A stretch of 64,000 nucleotides of DNA from Salminus brasiliensis (GCF_030463535.1 NC_132887.1:20238443-20302442); one strand, 5' to 3'. Shown: positions 38,760 to 52,300, counted from the first letter of the stretch. Program-made: numbers and translations. The notes: a model not told the origin generated them from the sequence alone.

Positions 38760-39640
38760 CAAATGTGTAGGATAGAGTTAGGTTAATCTTGGGTTTAGGT
38801 GTAGATTAAGGTGTAGATTAAGATACGGTTTAGGTGTAGATTAGGATGTAGGTTACGTGTAGGTTTAGGTGTAGATTAAGGTGTAGGTTAAGTTACGTTT
38901 AGATGTAGACCAAGGTATAGGTTAAAGTTAGGTTTAGGTGTGAATTAAGGTGTAGATTAAGATAAGGTTTAGGTGTAGATTAAGGTGCAGGTTAAGATTA
39001 GGTTTGGGTGTAGATTAAGGTATAGGTTAAGGTTAGGTTTAGGTGTGAATTAAGGTGTAGGTTAGAGTTAGATTTAGATGTAGATTAAGGTGTAGGTTAG
39101 AGTTAGATTTAAATGGCGATTAAGGTGTAGGTTAGAGTTAGATTTAAATGTAGATTAAGGTGTAGGTTAGAGTTAGATTTAAATGTAGATTAAGGTGTAG
39201 ATTAAGGTGTAGGTTAGAGTTAGATTTAAATGTAGATTAAGGTGTAGGTTAGAGTTAGATTTAAATGTAGATTAAGGTGTAGGTTAGAGTTAGATTTAGA
39301 TGTAGATTAAGGTGTAGGTTAGAGTTAGATTTAAATGTAGATTAAGGTGTAGGTTAGAGTTAGATTTAAATGTAGATTAAGGTGTAGGTTAGAGTTAGAT
39401 TTAAATGTAGATTAAGGTGTAGGTTAGAGTTAGATTTAAATGTAGATTAAGGTGTAGGTTAGAGTTAGATTTAGATGTAGATTAAGGTGTAGGTTAGAGT
39501 TAGATTTAAATGTAGATTAAGGTGTAGGTTATAGTTAGATTTAGATGTACATTAAGGTTAGGTTTTGATATAGGTTAAGAATAAGGGTTAAGGGTTAAGG
39601 GTTAAGGTCAGGTTTAGGTGTAGATTAAGATGTAGGTCAC
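38760..39640 (+). repeat. 35-bp minisatellite with degenerate flanks
   Basis: The core, about 39040-39560, repeats GTAGATTAAGGTGTAGGTTA followed by GAGTTAGATTTAAAT, period 35 bp, with a one-base T/C and A/G variant pattern. The flanks carry looser GGTTTAGGTGTAGATTAAGG words. No conserved spacers and no CRISPR features. Confidence 0.9.
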
Positions 39641-39929
39641 TATGATCACATTCTCTTTCTCTTGTGATTTGTCTGGTAGTTTTCTTGTGAGTGGAACTGA
39701 CTCAGTTGTATGGGAACTAACACATGCCCAGTGTAGTGGGCCTCACTGTCACTGCATGACCTTTAAAAACAAACCAATATAACCTCATATATAATTCATT
39801 AACCATATATACATAGTTTCATATTATATATGAGTGAGAGAGAAGGAGAGAGAATCAGATTGTGAGGTGGAAAGCAAAAGAGAGACTGAGAAGACTGAGA
39901 CAGAGCAGAAAATAGGATGGGAAGTAAGG

Positions 39930-39973
<44 letters not shown>
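39930..39973 (+). repeat. (GA)n microsatellite
   Basis: About 21 GA units; smaller GA runs recur at 45592-45622 and CT runs at 46097-46113 and 49340-49370. Confidence 0.9.
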
Positions 39974-39975
<2 letters not shown>

Positions 39976-39999
39976 CACATTCCGAGCTCACCACAGGAA

Positions 40000-40640
40000 A
40001 TCAATTTATTTGAGCGGGGCAGTCCAGCTAAAATAGGCAACAGTAACAATACCGTGAATTAATTGGCAGGGTTTTGGGAGAGGGAGAACTCCTGAGAGAG
40101 CCAAACTTTCTTCAAGATCTTGTTTTGGTGTTTTGAGTTATTAGTCTTGTCGAGCTGTCACGTTTTTTCATGCCTCCCATTTTTCCCCTTCTTCTCCTGC
40201 TTGTTTCCCGCCTTTTTTCTTCTTGTCTTCCACGTTCGGTTGCCAGAAATCAACTGTCGCTCGATCACTCGCGGATCTTATGAATCTGCAGCAGTCAAAG
40301 CCTCATTTCACAGGGAATGATGATACATTGTGCTGGGGGAAGGAGGAGGGAGCTTTAGATAATAAGTGTTGTGTCACACTTCACTGAGTTATGACTAGTC
40401 TCCTGAACGGCTGTGGGAGACAGTGGGAGACCGTGGGGGGAGATTGATGCAGGGTGTGGCGTGGGCAGGTTTTAATGAGATCTCGCTGTGTGTTTAAATA
40501 TTTAACAATTCCTGGTGTCGCGTCTCCATGCGGTACAGTTTCAGTCCAAATCCAAGAAGCTGCCGTGGCGGCCGCATTGCTTTACGGCCTGATCGGTTCA
40601 TTTGATAATAACACAGAGTGCGTGCATTCAAAACAATGAC
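40000..40640. promoter_or_regulatory. candidate conserved non-coding element
   Basis: CpG-containing unique sequence: TCAACTGTCGCTCGATCACTC near 40250, and TGCCGTGGCGGCCGCATTGC followed by TGATCGGTTCATTTGATAA near 40560. Both strands show only short frames. Confidence 0.33.
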
Positions 40641-40729
40641 AATGAGGCGTCTAATACAGGTGGGAAGAAAGACCTCAGTGTTTACAGGGCCCATATTTAA
40701 ACCTGTATTGCAGACCCCCTGTGCCATTG

Positions 40730-42465
40730 TTGTAACACGTTCTTAGATTTACTCTTACACCCACTCACACACACAAAATACACAGAGAGTGCAATCATCC
40801 TCATTTCTCATTTTCTGTGAAATATAGAGTAGATAATGAGAGACATGAAGATGAATTACATAAATTCATGTTTTCTTCAAGATATTCACAAATAGTCACC
40901 GTGGTTACGGCCTGTGAAGTGACTTTGTCTTTGACTATATGCTTAAAATATGTATATTGTTATATTGTAGTTTTTTATGTATGTTATTTCTCATTCATTA
41001 GACCATGTGACTATTACACTATGTGTTTACAGAAAAAAGAATGGTTTGGCAAAATCACACGTTCGCACAATTTCCACTTACCCTAAATGTAGTCAATCAG
41101 CCAAGCCATGATTAATGGCCAAATGTGCAGTGGAGCTACTGTGCAGTGCAACTACTAGCCTAGCATCGCTAACAAACACTTAAAGTCGCCCAAAAAATGA
41201 TTTTGCCCAATGCCTTTTTCATAAGGAACCATCCAGGTCTTCAGAAAGGTTGCATAGACATGTTTAGACAGCACTTTTCTAGAAGTTTAACTTCTAGGGT
41301 TTGTTAGCTGTGTCAGCTGGGTGTAAAATGGTGAGGTTAGGTGGGTGGAAGGTTAGTAGGTAAGTGGAAGATTTTGTAAATTCTTTTTTTTTGTCAACCC
41401 AGCTAGCAGAGAACATTTTAAAAGGTTCCATGAAGATTAGCCTGTCATGTTATAGAAATACTGTACCAGGGACGTGTGACATGATAATGGTTTGCATTAC
41501 AACCTTATGAGAATGTTTCTTACACAACATTCCAGTTAGACAAAAATTAACATTATAGAAACCTTTCCCATTAGTACCTTTCTCAACAGAATGCAGTACA
41601 TAAAATACAATACAATAAAAATACTGATCAAATGTATTACACTGAAAATCACACTGATAAATAATATTTAATATGTAAAGTGTCATAAATCATTTTCCAA
41701 TTGAAGAATTGGAGCATTTATTTAAACATGGAATTGTATATTTACACTGAGTTTACACTGAATCACTGCTTACATGATTAACATGCATTGCTTAACATAT
41801 GCCAGCCAAATATGAAAAGCACATATTCGTTTGTGAGAGTAAATGAAATAATTAAGGAACATTTAGAATGTTCCAGACCTTTACGCAGCGTTCTATTAAC
41901 CAAACATTCCTTTAACATCCAGCTTGGCACAACGGTAAAAGTTTTCAGACCTCTCTATTAATTACAGTTAGGCTTAAGTTGAAACTAATAACTGCAACAT
42001 ACAACGTAAAGAATGTTGCACAGATGATTTACAAGCTTCAGATGTCTACGTTTAAGAGTAGAGTTAAACCCATCTTTGGGAGGTAAATGCACACCACCAT
42101 TAGCTTGGCTAGCATATTACTGCAAATATCTAGCAATTGGCATGTTCACAGTGGCAATTGGAAAAACAAAGGTTTACAAAGACGTACGCTGGCAAGATTA
42201 TATCTGACCCCTCTCACCCTGTGCTTCACCTCTTCCAACCACGTCCTTCTGGCAAAAAACTCAAAAGCCAGACTATCAAAGGCAGCCCAAGTAGGCACAC
42301 TAACCAGACGTGGGCTAATTGTTATGATGATGACACCTAGAAGTAATGAACAGGAATATGGAATGAATTGACTACAACATCAAGTAACAATGTTAATATC
42401 ATAAGGTTTTAATGGGTTTCCTGTCAAGGTACAAATACATCTCTGGATCTGACAAATAACACACA
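40730..42465. other. AT-rich DNA, no gene seen
   Basis: Only short frames without features. 41220-41310 holds GGTTGC and AGAACC-type words like the 1.0-kb and 31.9-kb remnants. Confidence 0.55.
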
Positions 42466-42926
42466 ACATTATATATCCAGATGTTTGTGGACAACCCTTC
42501 TAGTGAATGGCTTCTTAGAGTTGCACCCGATTGCTGGCACAGATGTAGAAATGCTCACAAACAGCCTGTCTAGTCCCTGTAGAAAAGTATTGCCAATAGA
42601 ACATGACTCTCTGGAGCAGGTAAACACACCTAGATGGGTGTAAAGTCCATCAGCATTGAGCTGTGGAGCAGCTCTCCACAGTCATCTGGAATGATGGATG
42701 GTGCTCCATCCAATACTTTTTGGAATGAGGAGTTGGGGATGAGGTGGGGTGCACCTCACTAACGGTCTTGTTGCTAAATGCAATCAAATCCTCACAGCAA
42801 TGCTCCAAAATCTAGTAGGAAGCCTTGCTTGGAAAGTGGAGACTCCAGCAGGAGCATATGCCTTTTTTGATTTCAGAAGAAACAATGAATAAGCATGTGT
42901 CCCAATACTTTTGTCATAAAGTGTAT
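42466..42926 (+). mobile_element. family A DNA element (copy 5)
   Basis: Left end ATATATCCAGATGTTTGTGG and right end CCCAATACTTTTGTCATAAA bracket a diverged interior with the AGTCCCTGTAGAAAAG and GAGCTGTGGAGCAG signatures. Confidence 0.72.
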
Positions 42927-43559
42927 TTTGAAATTAAAATTGAAAACTGGAATATTTTAGTCAAAAAAACTAAATATATGATGGTCTTAAATGTAATTAA
43001 TGTCAGTAGTTGCTGTTTTTGGTCAGAAATTAACGCAGTAAATGAAACCTATTCACAGATGTTACACTGAAACACGGTGCTGCCTGCAGAGGCCCCTGAG
43101 GGGCTTAAAAGTTTAAAGAGCCATCCACTAAAAAGCTAAGCTAAGTTGAAAAGAATTCTAAAGAAAGCTTTCCAGAAAGAAACAGTCTTAACTTTTTCTC
43201 AGGACAGTGATGCCGTAGCCGCTCCTGCCCTGCAGAACAGCTGGAGAGGAGAGCAGATCTGTAGGAACAGTGAGCATCTGAGACAGGGAATTCCCCCCTA
43301 TCACACACACACACACAGGCACCCCTCTCCAACCTTCTGTGGTCACTCCTGTCCTCTCATACCAGCCAACTCTACAACCCTCAGCCCATTCTCTTCCATC
43401 CCCCACTCCTCCATATATCTCCAGTTGGCAGCTCCTCCTAGTGCTCGTGGTGGGGCACATCCATGCCAGGCCTCCAAGCCCCTCCTGTACAACCACTCCA
43501 TTGCTCGCGCCACACCCCACCCATTATTCATGCTCCCAAGGATAGCTTCCATTTGATCT

Positions 43560-43860
43560 ATTACTTAGGAGTGCCACCGTCAACTGCTGCGCGGCCGCCT
43601 CCGTGCTGCATCTTTAATTATGGCCAGTGTGTTTTTGTTATGGTGATAAAATATTGAACGGGCTGAAGAGGAGGACAGTGCCTTTCACCCCCCCCCCCCC
43701 CCCTCCCTGGACCTGGCGCATTCAGACCAGCTGTTTCATATTTCACAAGGCCCACGTGACCAGATGTGTGTTGCAATAGTCACTGCAGGTCAAACTGGTC
43801 AGCCATGCGGGTATTTATGATTACAGGGAAAGTCTCTGCTCATGAATAGTGGATGTGTTG
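43560..43860. other. candidate non-coding element with poly(C)
   Basis: TCAACTGCTGCGCGGCCGCC and TTTAATTATGGCCAGTGTG precede a run of 15 or more C at about 43689-43703. Unique, CpG-bearing, no ORF with a domain. Confidence 0.3.
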
Positions 43861-44188
43861 ATCATAGGCTACTTTCTAGCATCTGGGTCATAATTCCTTT
43901 GCCTTAAAGTGATAGAACCACAATAACAAAAACAGTTATGTCCAGCAGACATGTTTGGTGTCCGATGCATTCATATTACTTAACAACTTGACTTGGTTTT
44001 ATGTAGGAATGTCCCGATCAGGTTATTTTAGCCAATCCAATTCGAGTCAGCCATTACTGATCTGATCTTTGTGTTTGTATAAATAATACAGTCACTCAGT
44101 TTAAATCTGATCACAGTAAAATCACAATTTTTTTTGTGGTAACAGTTTCTAATGAGACATTTTGGACTGATTTACTTAGTACTTGAAG

Positions 44189-44332
44189 GAGCACCTATCA
44201 TTCCAGAGAACACAGTACCTGTTGGGGCGCTTTTTACCCCTCTAGTCCATGCCTGGCATTTGGCATGGTGGCAATAGGTTCATGTTTACCTGCCTCAGCG
44301 AGTCCTATTGTATCGGCAGTACTTCTATATGA
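44189..44332 (-). mobile_element. family A internal fragment
   Basis: Inverted interior only: CATTCCAGAGAACACAGT, then CCCTCTAGTCCATGCCTGG, then AGTCCTATTG and GGCAGTACTTC. Both terminal repeats are lost. Confidence 0.55.
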
Positions 44333-44860
44333 ATATGGTCTTTCTTTTTGTTCTACTGGCTATCAATGTTAGTCCCTCTCAACTTATTAGAACAAATGCT
44401 CCTTTGACTACATTAGCCTCACAACATCAGTGCAAAATTAAAGACTTGGGCACCAACCATGTCTTGGCTGATTGAGTACATGTGTGTTAAAGGGAAGAAT
44501 TACTGTTTGCTACATTATCAGTTGAGAATAGATATAGTATATCACCAAATGTCTTTTAAAAAGCACTTTAAGGAGCCCCATAAAACTCTAGGGTTCTTAA
44601 AATAATGTATTTAAGGCCTGGAGGCCCTTCCAGGAAGCCCCAAAGCTGCTTGATTCAAAGCTCATTCAAAGAAAATGGTTTATCCAGAATACCTACAGCT
44701 AAAGTCTGGTGCCTGATGGAACCTAGTGAGGCTTTGTCTTTGACTGCTGAATTGCCTTTAAGACTGATATATGTAAATAAGCTCTGTTCTGATTGGCTGT
44801 CTTGTATTGTGGCTCTTTCACAAAGCTGTCCTGACTGAAGCACTCCTATCCTTATAACTT

Positions 44861-45033
44861 CAGTGGGGCTCAGCGGTTAGAGTGCCGGGATATCGATAAC
44901 AGGGTTGTGGGTTCGATTCCCGGGCTCAGCAAGCTGCCACTGTTGGGCCCTTGAGCAAGGCCCTTTACCCTTTCTGCTTCCCGGGCACTGGAGTTGGCTG
45001 CCCACCGCTCTGTGTGTGTACTCACTGCCCCTA
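44861..45033 (+). mobile_element. tRNA-derived SINE (copy 2, 3' truncated)
   Basis: Same head (GGTTCGATTCCCGGGCTC) and body as copy 1, breaking off after ACTCACTGCCCCTA without the conserved tail. Confidence 0.8.
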
Positions 45034-45589
45034 ACACACACGTTGTACCCCATGCGTATTTTACAGCGGGCAGCTTTTGAACTGTGCATACCTGCGGGTA
45101 CAGTACTGCAAAAAAGTAAGAAATTGGTATTAGACTGGACTGTGGAAAGTCTGGGTTGCTACTGACTCCTGAACCTAAAACATTGGGTTCTCTGCGGGAA
45201 TTACTGTAAATAGTTGGAAAATTGGTCAGCATGGCATTCTGCCTCTTGGGGACTTCTCTGCTGTATGTGTGTGTGAGACAGAGAGGGAGAGAGGGAGAGA
45301 GATTAGATCAAAGAATCTCAGGAATCCAAGCTAAAGTCATGCCAATCCCTCCTCACATTCATAGCATTATGACCAGTGGGGTCGTTACCAACTGCTACCA
45401 CAGAGGAAAAAGTAGAGGTGTAATATATTAAAAGAACGACTGCATTTGCGCTAAAGGAGCAGTTTGGGTAATTGGCTGAGGGAAGTGTGTGATTGTGCAG
45501 TGGCGTGGAAAGCAGGCTGGTAGTGATCTAGAGGAGTCCATTAATTGCTATATGAATGCTCCTCTCTCATCACCACTCTACTGCTGCCT

Positions 45590-45626
<37 letters not shown>

Positions 45627-45959
45627 GGTCACTCTGTCTTCCCCAGCCCACATCCGCGCCAAGCTCATAACGACTAAAACCTCTAATTAATCTTGCTATC
45701 ATGGGGTAACTATAGCACTCACTGTATAAATGAGTTATGGGCCTAACTGTATGTGTGTGTGTGTAAGAGTACCAGAGTGTGGGCACTCTTAACAGATAAC
45801 ACTTAAATACCGTTGAACCGTGAAAGGGAATTTTCCACTTTTCACGAGCAAACGCGTAAATATGTCACTCATTCACAACAAATTTACAAAGTTGTCAGTG
45901 AATATAGGCATGAGACACAAATCTCAGAAAGCATGTTTGAAGCCTGGAGTGGAAAGTGT

Positions 45960-46440
45960 AGCGTGTGTCATGCAGCGTGAGGCAATAAAATGACTTCCCT
46001 ATAGCATCCCATTTTATTAATGCTCAAATGAAATCCTTATAACAGGAGGAATTTCCTGGCCTATAAGGTCCTGATAGCTCTTAATGTGGAGCGTTTCTCT
46101 CTCTCTCTCTCTCCTAGGACTGACCAACAATAGGCCCTTGTGCTGAAATCTAATTGAAGTGATTGATGAATTCGCCAAGCCCTTTCGGTTCAGTTCCTGT
46201 GCTCCGGCGTGGGGGAATAACATAACACAGAGCGAATGGAACATGCTAAGCTGTAGCCCCGTATATGGGAGTTGACGGCTAGCCACAGCATTCATAATAA
46301 CTTTCCCCCCTCGTGTCATCAGCGCTACTCTGTGGGAAGTGAACAGGTTGTGACATGTCCAGATATGGGTTTTGATACTCGCTGGCCGTAAGCCATCAGC
46401 CTCCTGGGCGGCCAATGCACTCCAAGACCTGGGACTTTTT
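45960..46440. other. cmpk2 3' flank: candidate regulatory block or 3' UTR
   Basis: Repeat-poor, CpG-bearing sequence just beyond the cmpk2 stop. A 132-aa minus-strand frame (46415-46017) shows no domain and includes an RERERE run from a CT microsatellite. It may be cmpk2 3' UTR (poly(A) signal at 46018-46013) or an enhancer. Confidence 0.35.
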
Positions 46441-46546
46441 CAGTGGGGCCCTGTTTCTCAAAGCAGGCAGATTTCTAACACTATACTGGCATCTAGTGGA
46501 GCAGGGCGGTACTGCAGCCTCTAGGCCAAACCAACAGTAAGGGTGT

Positions 46547-46667
46547 TTACAAGTGGCATTTGTTTCTAATTAAACCCAGCACTTGTTGGAGCACTTGGTC
46601 TGGGGAGGGGCTGGCGTCCACAGCGACGCAGGCAGGGTTCTGGATCCGCTTGTAAGCTTCGTCCACC
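46547..46667 (-). CDS. cmpk2: cmpk2 coding exon 5 (terminal)
   Basis: 121 nt including the TAA stop. The acceptor is ACTTCCAG|GGTGGAC. It completes a Lys codon and continues VDEAYKRIQNPACVAVDASPS, ending in NKCHL. The family ends at a comparable point. A possible poly(A) signal on this strand lies at 46018-46013, but whether the 3' UTR reaches it is uncertain. Confidence 0.92.
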
Positions 46668-47309
46668 CTGGAAGTCAAGGAGATTAAAGTCAGTAGAGGC
46701 GACATGCACTGGCATGCCAAGAACGCTGGCTGGCAAAAGTTTGAGGTCATCCCGTCTTCTTATTACATTTTAATTTGCTCCTAAAGGGTTTTTTGAGCTG
46801 CTTTCTTAATACTGCAGGGACTGCCCTCTCAAGTATCTTCCTTTGTAGGAAAAGTAGATTTAGCCTGAATAATGACTTGACAGTTTTCCAAGCAATTGCT
46901 AAAAGCACATGGTTAAAAGAGGTGAATGGCTGGAGTGCCGACATCACAACAAGTGGAAAGATGTGGTATGGCATTATTCCTGAGGTAGAACTGACTCACA
47001 TAACACTGTTAATATTTACAGAGTTAATTATTACTGTGAAACTGGTCTTGTAAATCAGCTGATAATGCGTTCACAATGACTGCTTATCATGTCCGCCAAC
47101 TTGCTTTCTAAGCATGTGCCTCTGAACAAAGTCCAGGTCTGATGACCATGCTGATATACCAGTTTAACATGAAACATAAAGTCGAAATGAAAGTTAACTG
47201 TTAACTTTCATTTCACCCTTAATCCAACCTAAATCAGGTACAAGATACTCTGACAGTTTCATGTCAATAGTACCTTTAGAAATAGATTTACTTAGAAAGT
47301 TGGTGACAT

Positions 47310-47373
<64 letters not shown>

Positions 47374-49336
47374 CGAGGGGGGGGAGATGAGGGGTATTTA
47401 CATTTTATACATATAAAAGTTTAATATATATTCTATTATTTTGTATATGAAACAATAGAATATATACAGATAATAATTTTAGTCATACTTTCAGGCTGTA
47501 TTATTTAATTATTCCATTATCATTTTACTTAACAAACTATCCTTAAAGCAGATGAAATTAACTGTTAACTTTCATTTCACCCTCAATCCAACCTAAATCA
47601 GGTACCAGATACTCTGACAGTTTAATGTCAGCAGCACCTTTAGAAATAGATTTATTTGAATAGAATTTTGAAAAAATTCAATACTTATTTCACCCGCTGT
47701 AAATACATATACACACACACATATAATATTATCATTATATGTATATATATTCAGGATCTATCCTTCAATTATTTAATTATCATTTTACTTAACAAACGAT
47801 CCTTAAAGCAGATGAAATTTCAGTTCCTGTGCAAATAGATGCTGGGTGTTCTACCATACAGTGGTGGTTCAGCGGTTAGAGCGATGGGCTATCAATAACA
47901 GGGTTGTGGGTTTGATTCCTGGGCTCGGCAAGCTGCCACTGTTGGGACCTTTACCCTCTCTGCTCCCTGGGTGCTGGAGTTGGCTGCCCACCGCTCTGGG
48001 TGTGTGTGTACTCACTGCCCCTAGTTCACTAGTGTATGTGTGTGTGTTCACTACCACATATGGGTTAAATGCGGAGGACACATTTCACTGTACAGTGACA
48101 AATACTTGCACCTTTACCATAATGGCAATTCTTTGACCTGCTACTCTTTCATTTATAACTCAAGCTGTACTTTTACTTCTGCTTGAGTCTGCTTGAGAAA
48201 CAACTCACTTTACTTGAGTAGAGTACTCAAGTAAAGTGAACCTGAATTGGGAACCACTATAATCAGCGAACTTACATTTTACAGCCCTCTGTGCCCTAGA
48301 GCCAGAGGCTGGACCTGGACCAGAGGTTTTACGCCAATGCCAGCCCCCTAGCACCATCCACCAACACTGAGCATTAACAATTCTGATGTGTTTTACCGGA
48401 TTACTATGGATACTCACTCAATTTCTTATGAATTGTTTATGAAGCACAGTACATGAAATCTGAAGGCCGTCTTTGTGGAATGAAGGGGTTTACGTACTTC
48501 TGGCGGAACAGGTCGTTGACCTCTAGCTGGGTCTCCTCTTCAGTTTGCCCCAGGCCTCTGCCCTGAAGCCTCCGTAGCCGTTCATGAGGGCTGACGGTCA
48601 AAAGCAGGACCAGCTTTGGCCGGAGCAGGTCAGAGGGCCACACATAGACCTCTGAGCCCAGAGCAGGCAGCTTCTCTATTGGTCCGCTCACAGCAGTGGC
48701 TATAGCATACGCTGCAGTACTGTGCCAATATCTGAGCGAGAAAGAATAGGGTTCCATATTATCCTCAATTCATCTATACACAACATACTCGTAATGGATA
48801 AAGGGGTCTTTGGATTGACTGTAAATCTATGTAGGGCCTTTAAAAAAAAAAAAAAACATTCCACTATCATTATGAGTCAAAAGAAACATTTGCATTAAAT
48901 TGTACGTAACATACATCATACACCTATATGTCATGACTTCATTTTAGTACACTTGCAGTGTTTTACACTGTGTGTACATTTCATGATGAATGGACCAATA
49001 AAAATTGTTCAAAATTATAAAAAAAAGCTTCAAGTTTTAATATATATTTGGGTTATAGGCCTTTTTTATTTTAAGGTTAGATTTAGGGGGTAGGCCCTCT
49101 AAGTTTCAGTTTGTCTTTGTGAAAGGACTAGGTAGTCCAGAACTAGGCTTAATCCCTGTCTGGAAAATCAACCCATAAATTTTAAAGATACATTGAGGCA
49201 AGTTTAAGGTTAACCTGAGGCCTTTTAAAGTTGCATTTAGGATTGATGCCTTTTACATTTAAGGTCAAATCTAGACCAGCATTCAGAATTCTCTGTAGTC
49301 CAAGTCTATGCTTAATCCCTGTCTGAGAAACTGTTA

Positions 49337-49374
<38 letters not shown>

Positions 49375-52300
49375 GTTCTCTAAACCTCTGACGTTTCTTT
49401 TCTCTTTACATTCTCACACAAGCCCTCACATCAGCTTATCATTTCTTTAGGGTTGTTTACAGACAGTACAGTTTCAAACCTGTCCACAATTACAGGTCTC
49501 TGCGACGATTCTCTGGCTATCTGGGCGGCAGTGATGTAGTTTCCCAGGGCATAGAAGGCCCTGCGTATGAGCGGAGGCTCAGAGTCAAAGCGTTGTCTGA
49601 AGGGGGCCAGGCACTGAGGAGGAGATTTCAGCAGAGTGGCTCCCAGAGCCTGCTGCAGGCTTTCAGTCAGGGTGGTTTTACCTGAACAGAAAGGGGTCAG
49701 ATAAAGCAGGTGGGCAGTCAGGCGAGCTGACAGGTAGCTGTTATATAGTTATGCAAAACAACCGCTGCCATGGATTACAGGACACAAACGGAGCATTGTC
49801 TAACACTGGAAGAGATGGCTGGACTTGATGTAATGTATGAAGAGGCTAACTAGCACACAGCTACAAATGTATGGCATTATTTACTATATTATATATCAAT
49901 ATATATAATAAACAAACCAACAAAAAAAACCAAATGTAAATATTATTCTTGTTATTATATAAATGAATAAATAACACAAGATTCCTTTTTAACCTTATGA
50001 AATCAAACAGATTTGGACATATTTTGTGACTGTAAATCAAGTAGCTGTCAAATTTGACATTGTCTTTCTATATGCCAATCTTGTATAAACAGTGAAGAGA
50101 AACAGTGGCTTAAAGGTTGCTCATCACCTGTAGCATCCAGTCCCTCTATCACGATGACCGGAAACCCTTCATCTTGGCTGCAGGCCTCCAGCTGTTTGTT
50201 GACAATCTCCAGCACTTCCTTTGATTCTGGGATGATGTCCCTGCACTGCGAAAGCCAGAAGGAAGTACAACACATGACTGAACCTGCTCAAATCAAGACC
50301 TGCTCACTAGCTAGGGTATTATGTCCTCTGTGGTTCCCCTGGGAGCCAGTTGCTTCTTCAGGTTGTCTGTGTAGGTTTTCAGTCATCCAGGTCATTGAAC
50401 TGTCTAGCAGCACTAGCAGAGTGGACTTATGGTTTAATCTTGAACACGTTCCTCCACTCATCCAAGAGGATTTATCTGTTCAACAAGCTGATACTAGGAT
50501 GACATTCCAGCACAGAGGAAGCCAGAAGTATGGCCATATCCTCGTTAATGGTCCATAGTCTTGAAGATGTTTCCATAACGTGCCAGAAAAAGTCTTCAGG
50601 ACGATGGACGGTTAACGACAGTCCATTCATACTGCAGTTCTACCAGACAATCCCACAAGTTCTTTCTCACACTTGTGGAACATCCAGACACAAAGAAAGG
50701 AACTAAACAGGGTTTCCTAAATGTATATAAGCACTGAGAAGAGCTTAGATAATACGTGGCACACATAGGAAATTGACCTCCACCCATAACCCATCCTTGC
50801 AGTGAACTAGGGATGAGCGGTATCCACTTTTTTCATACCATCCTACCATCTTAAACTATTATGGCGATATCGATTACTTCAATTACTTTCTTGCGTCTAT
50901 AGATAAAGATTCTACATTTAAAACATCCACCCAAACATTCGTACATCTGCTCTTACCATTTTGTGGAAGAGCAGAACACAAAATTTGTCGCCCTGAGAAA
51001 TGGGTCGGTTATGCAGGACCGATGAAGGTGAAGCAGCTGGATGCTAGTGAGGCTCTTAGTTAAATTAGCTCTTAGGCTAACGTCTTACCAGATAGGCTCA
51101 CAAACACCCAACGTGTCCGCTTCACTGGACCTTAACCAAATTTCTCCACCACAAGATGGTAAGACTGGATGTATGGACGCTCGGGTGGATGTTTTTGCTT
51201 CTTCTCTGGATGTGGTGTGGACCTGGAGGCACCTTACCCTGTCCAGTTTAGTGCTTTTCCTGCTCCCAACACACCTGATTAAACTAATCAGCTCATTGAC
51301 AGGTCCTTTCAGAACGACAGGGGTGTGGTAAAGCAGGGAATCCACTAAAAAGTGCAGGGCAGTGTGCCTCCAGGACCAGGGACCGGGTGCAAGAAACACT
51401 GCTGTAAAAAACGTAAAATAGCCTGATTGAAAGTTAGATTAGCACAGCAAGCCACTCTATGGTCCTTTATGATCAGTGTCCACAGCAGTAGCCTACTTCA
51501 GACTGCATTATGATACAGCTTTGAACCATTAGAAACTAAATGACCGGAAATTTGAACACAAAGGCAGAAAAAGGCTTCCATGCAATCTTAACCTGCATTA
51601 TATTAAATCTGAAAAATGTATCAAATCGAGTCTCAGACTAAGTGAACACTGTGCACACTTTTAAATCAATCATTCAATCAACGTTAAACCATCAGGCTGA
51701 CCATAACTAATGTTAATCTACTGAGAATCAGGAGAGAGAAGCTGGTTAGCATTGGTTTAATTAGTTAACAGCATGATAACATTCAGTTTACCAAAGACTC
51801 TAATTGAGCGAATGATGCTATAAGGACAGAAAGCTGAAATTAACGGTCTGTAGCCCACTCGCTAAGCTAGACTTTGCTTAGATAGCTCGACTGCAAATCC
51901 ACCAAGTATCAGACAGCTCAGTGCAGGTGCTGTTGACTAACTATCAAGAGTATTAACACACAGACAGTGTCCTAAGCTCCTAAACCACGTGCGTTTAGAA
52001 GATTAAGCCTCGTACCTCAGAGGCTTAAGAGGCACATCTTGCAGACTGGTCCATCTGGGTTTGCTCGATCTGCCTTTTATGCGAATTCAGTGCGCCGCTA
52101 AACTCGCAACTATGGTGGGCCTATTTTTCTCCCACCTGCTTTCAGAGCGTGACATCAGCAATCAGTGCGGTGATGCCGATAATGAGCTCAACATCGCGGC
52201 ACGCATCACAAAACCGTGCTATTGTGGTCATATGACATATGGTCACAGCCCTACAGTGAACACACACATGCACCCTCTAGTAAGCACACGTGCCAGGAAC

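Noticed and set aside
39040-39560. CRISPR-like periodic array
   Set aside because: Tandem 35-bp units with no spacers, in a vertebrate context; it is a minisatellite.
43146-43556. 136-aa ORF near 43.3 kb
   Set aside because: Proline/serine-rich low-complexity frame with equally long frames on the other strand and no domain.
46017-46415. 132-aa minus-strand ORF downstream of cmpk2
   Set aside because: No domain and an RERERE string from a CT repeat; more likely cmpk2 3' UTR or regulatory DNA.
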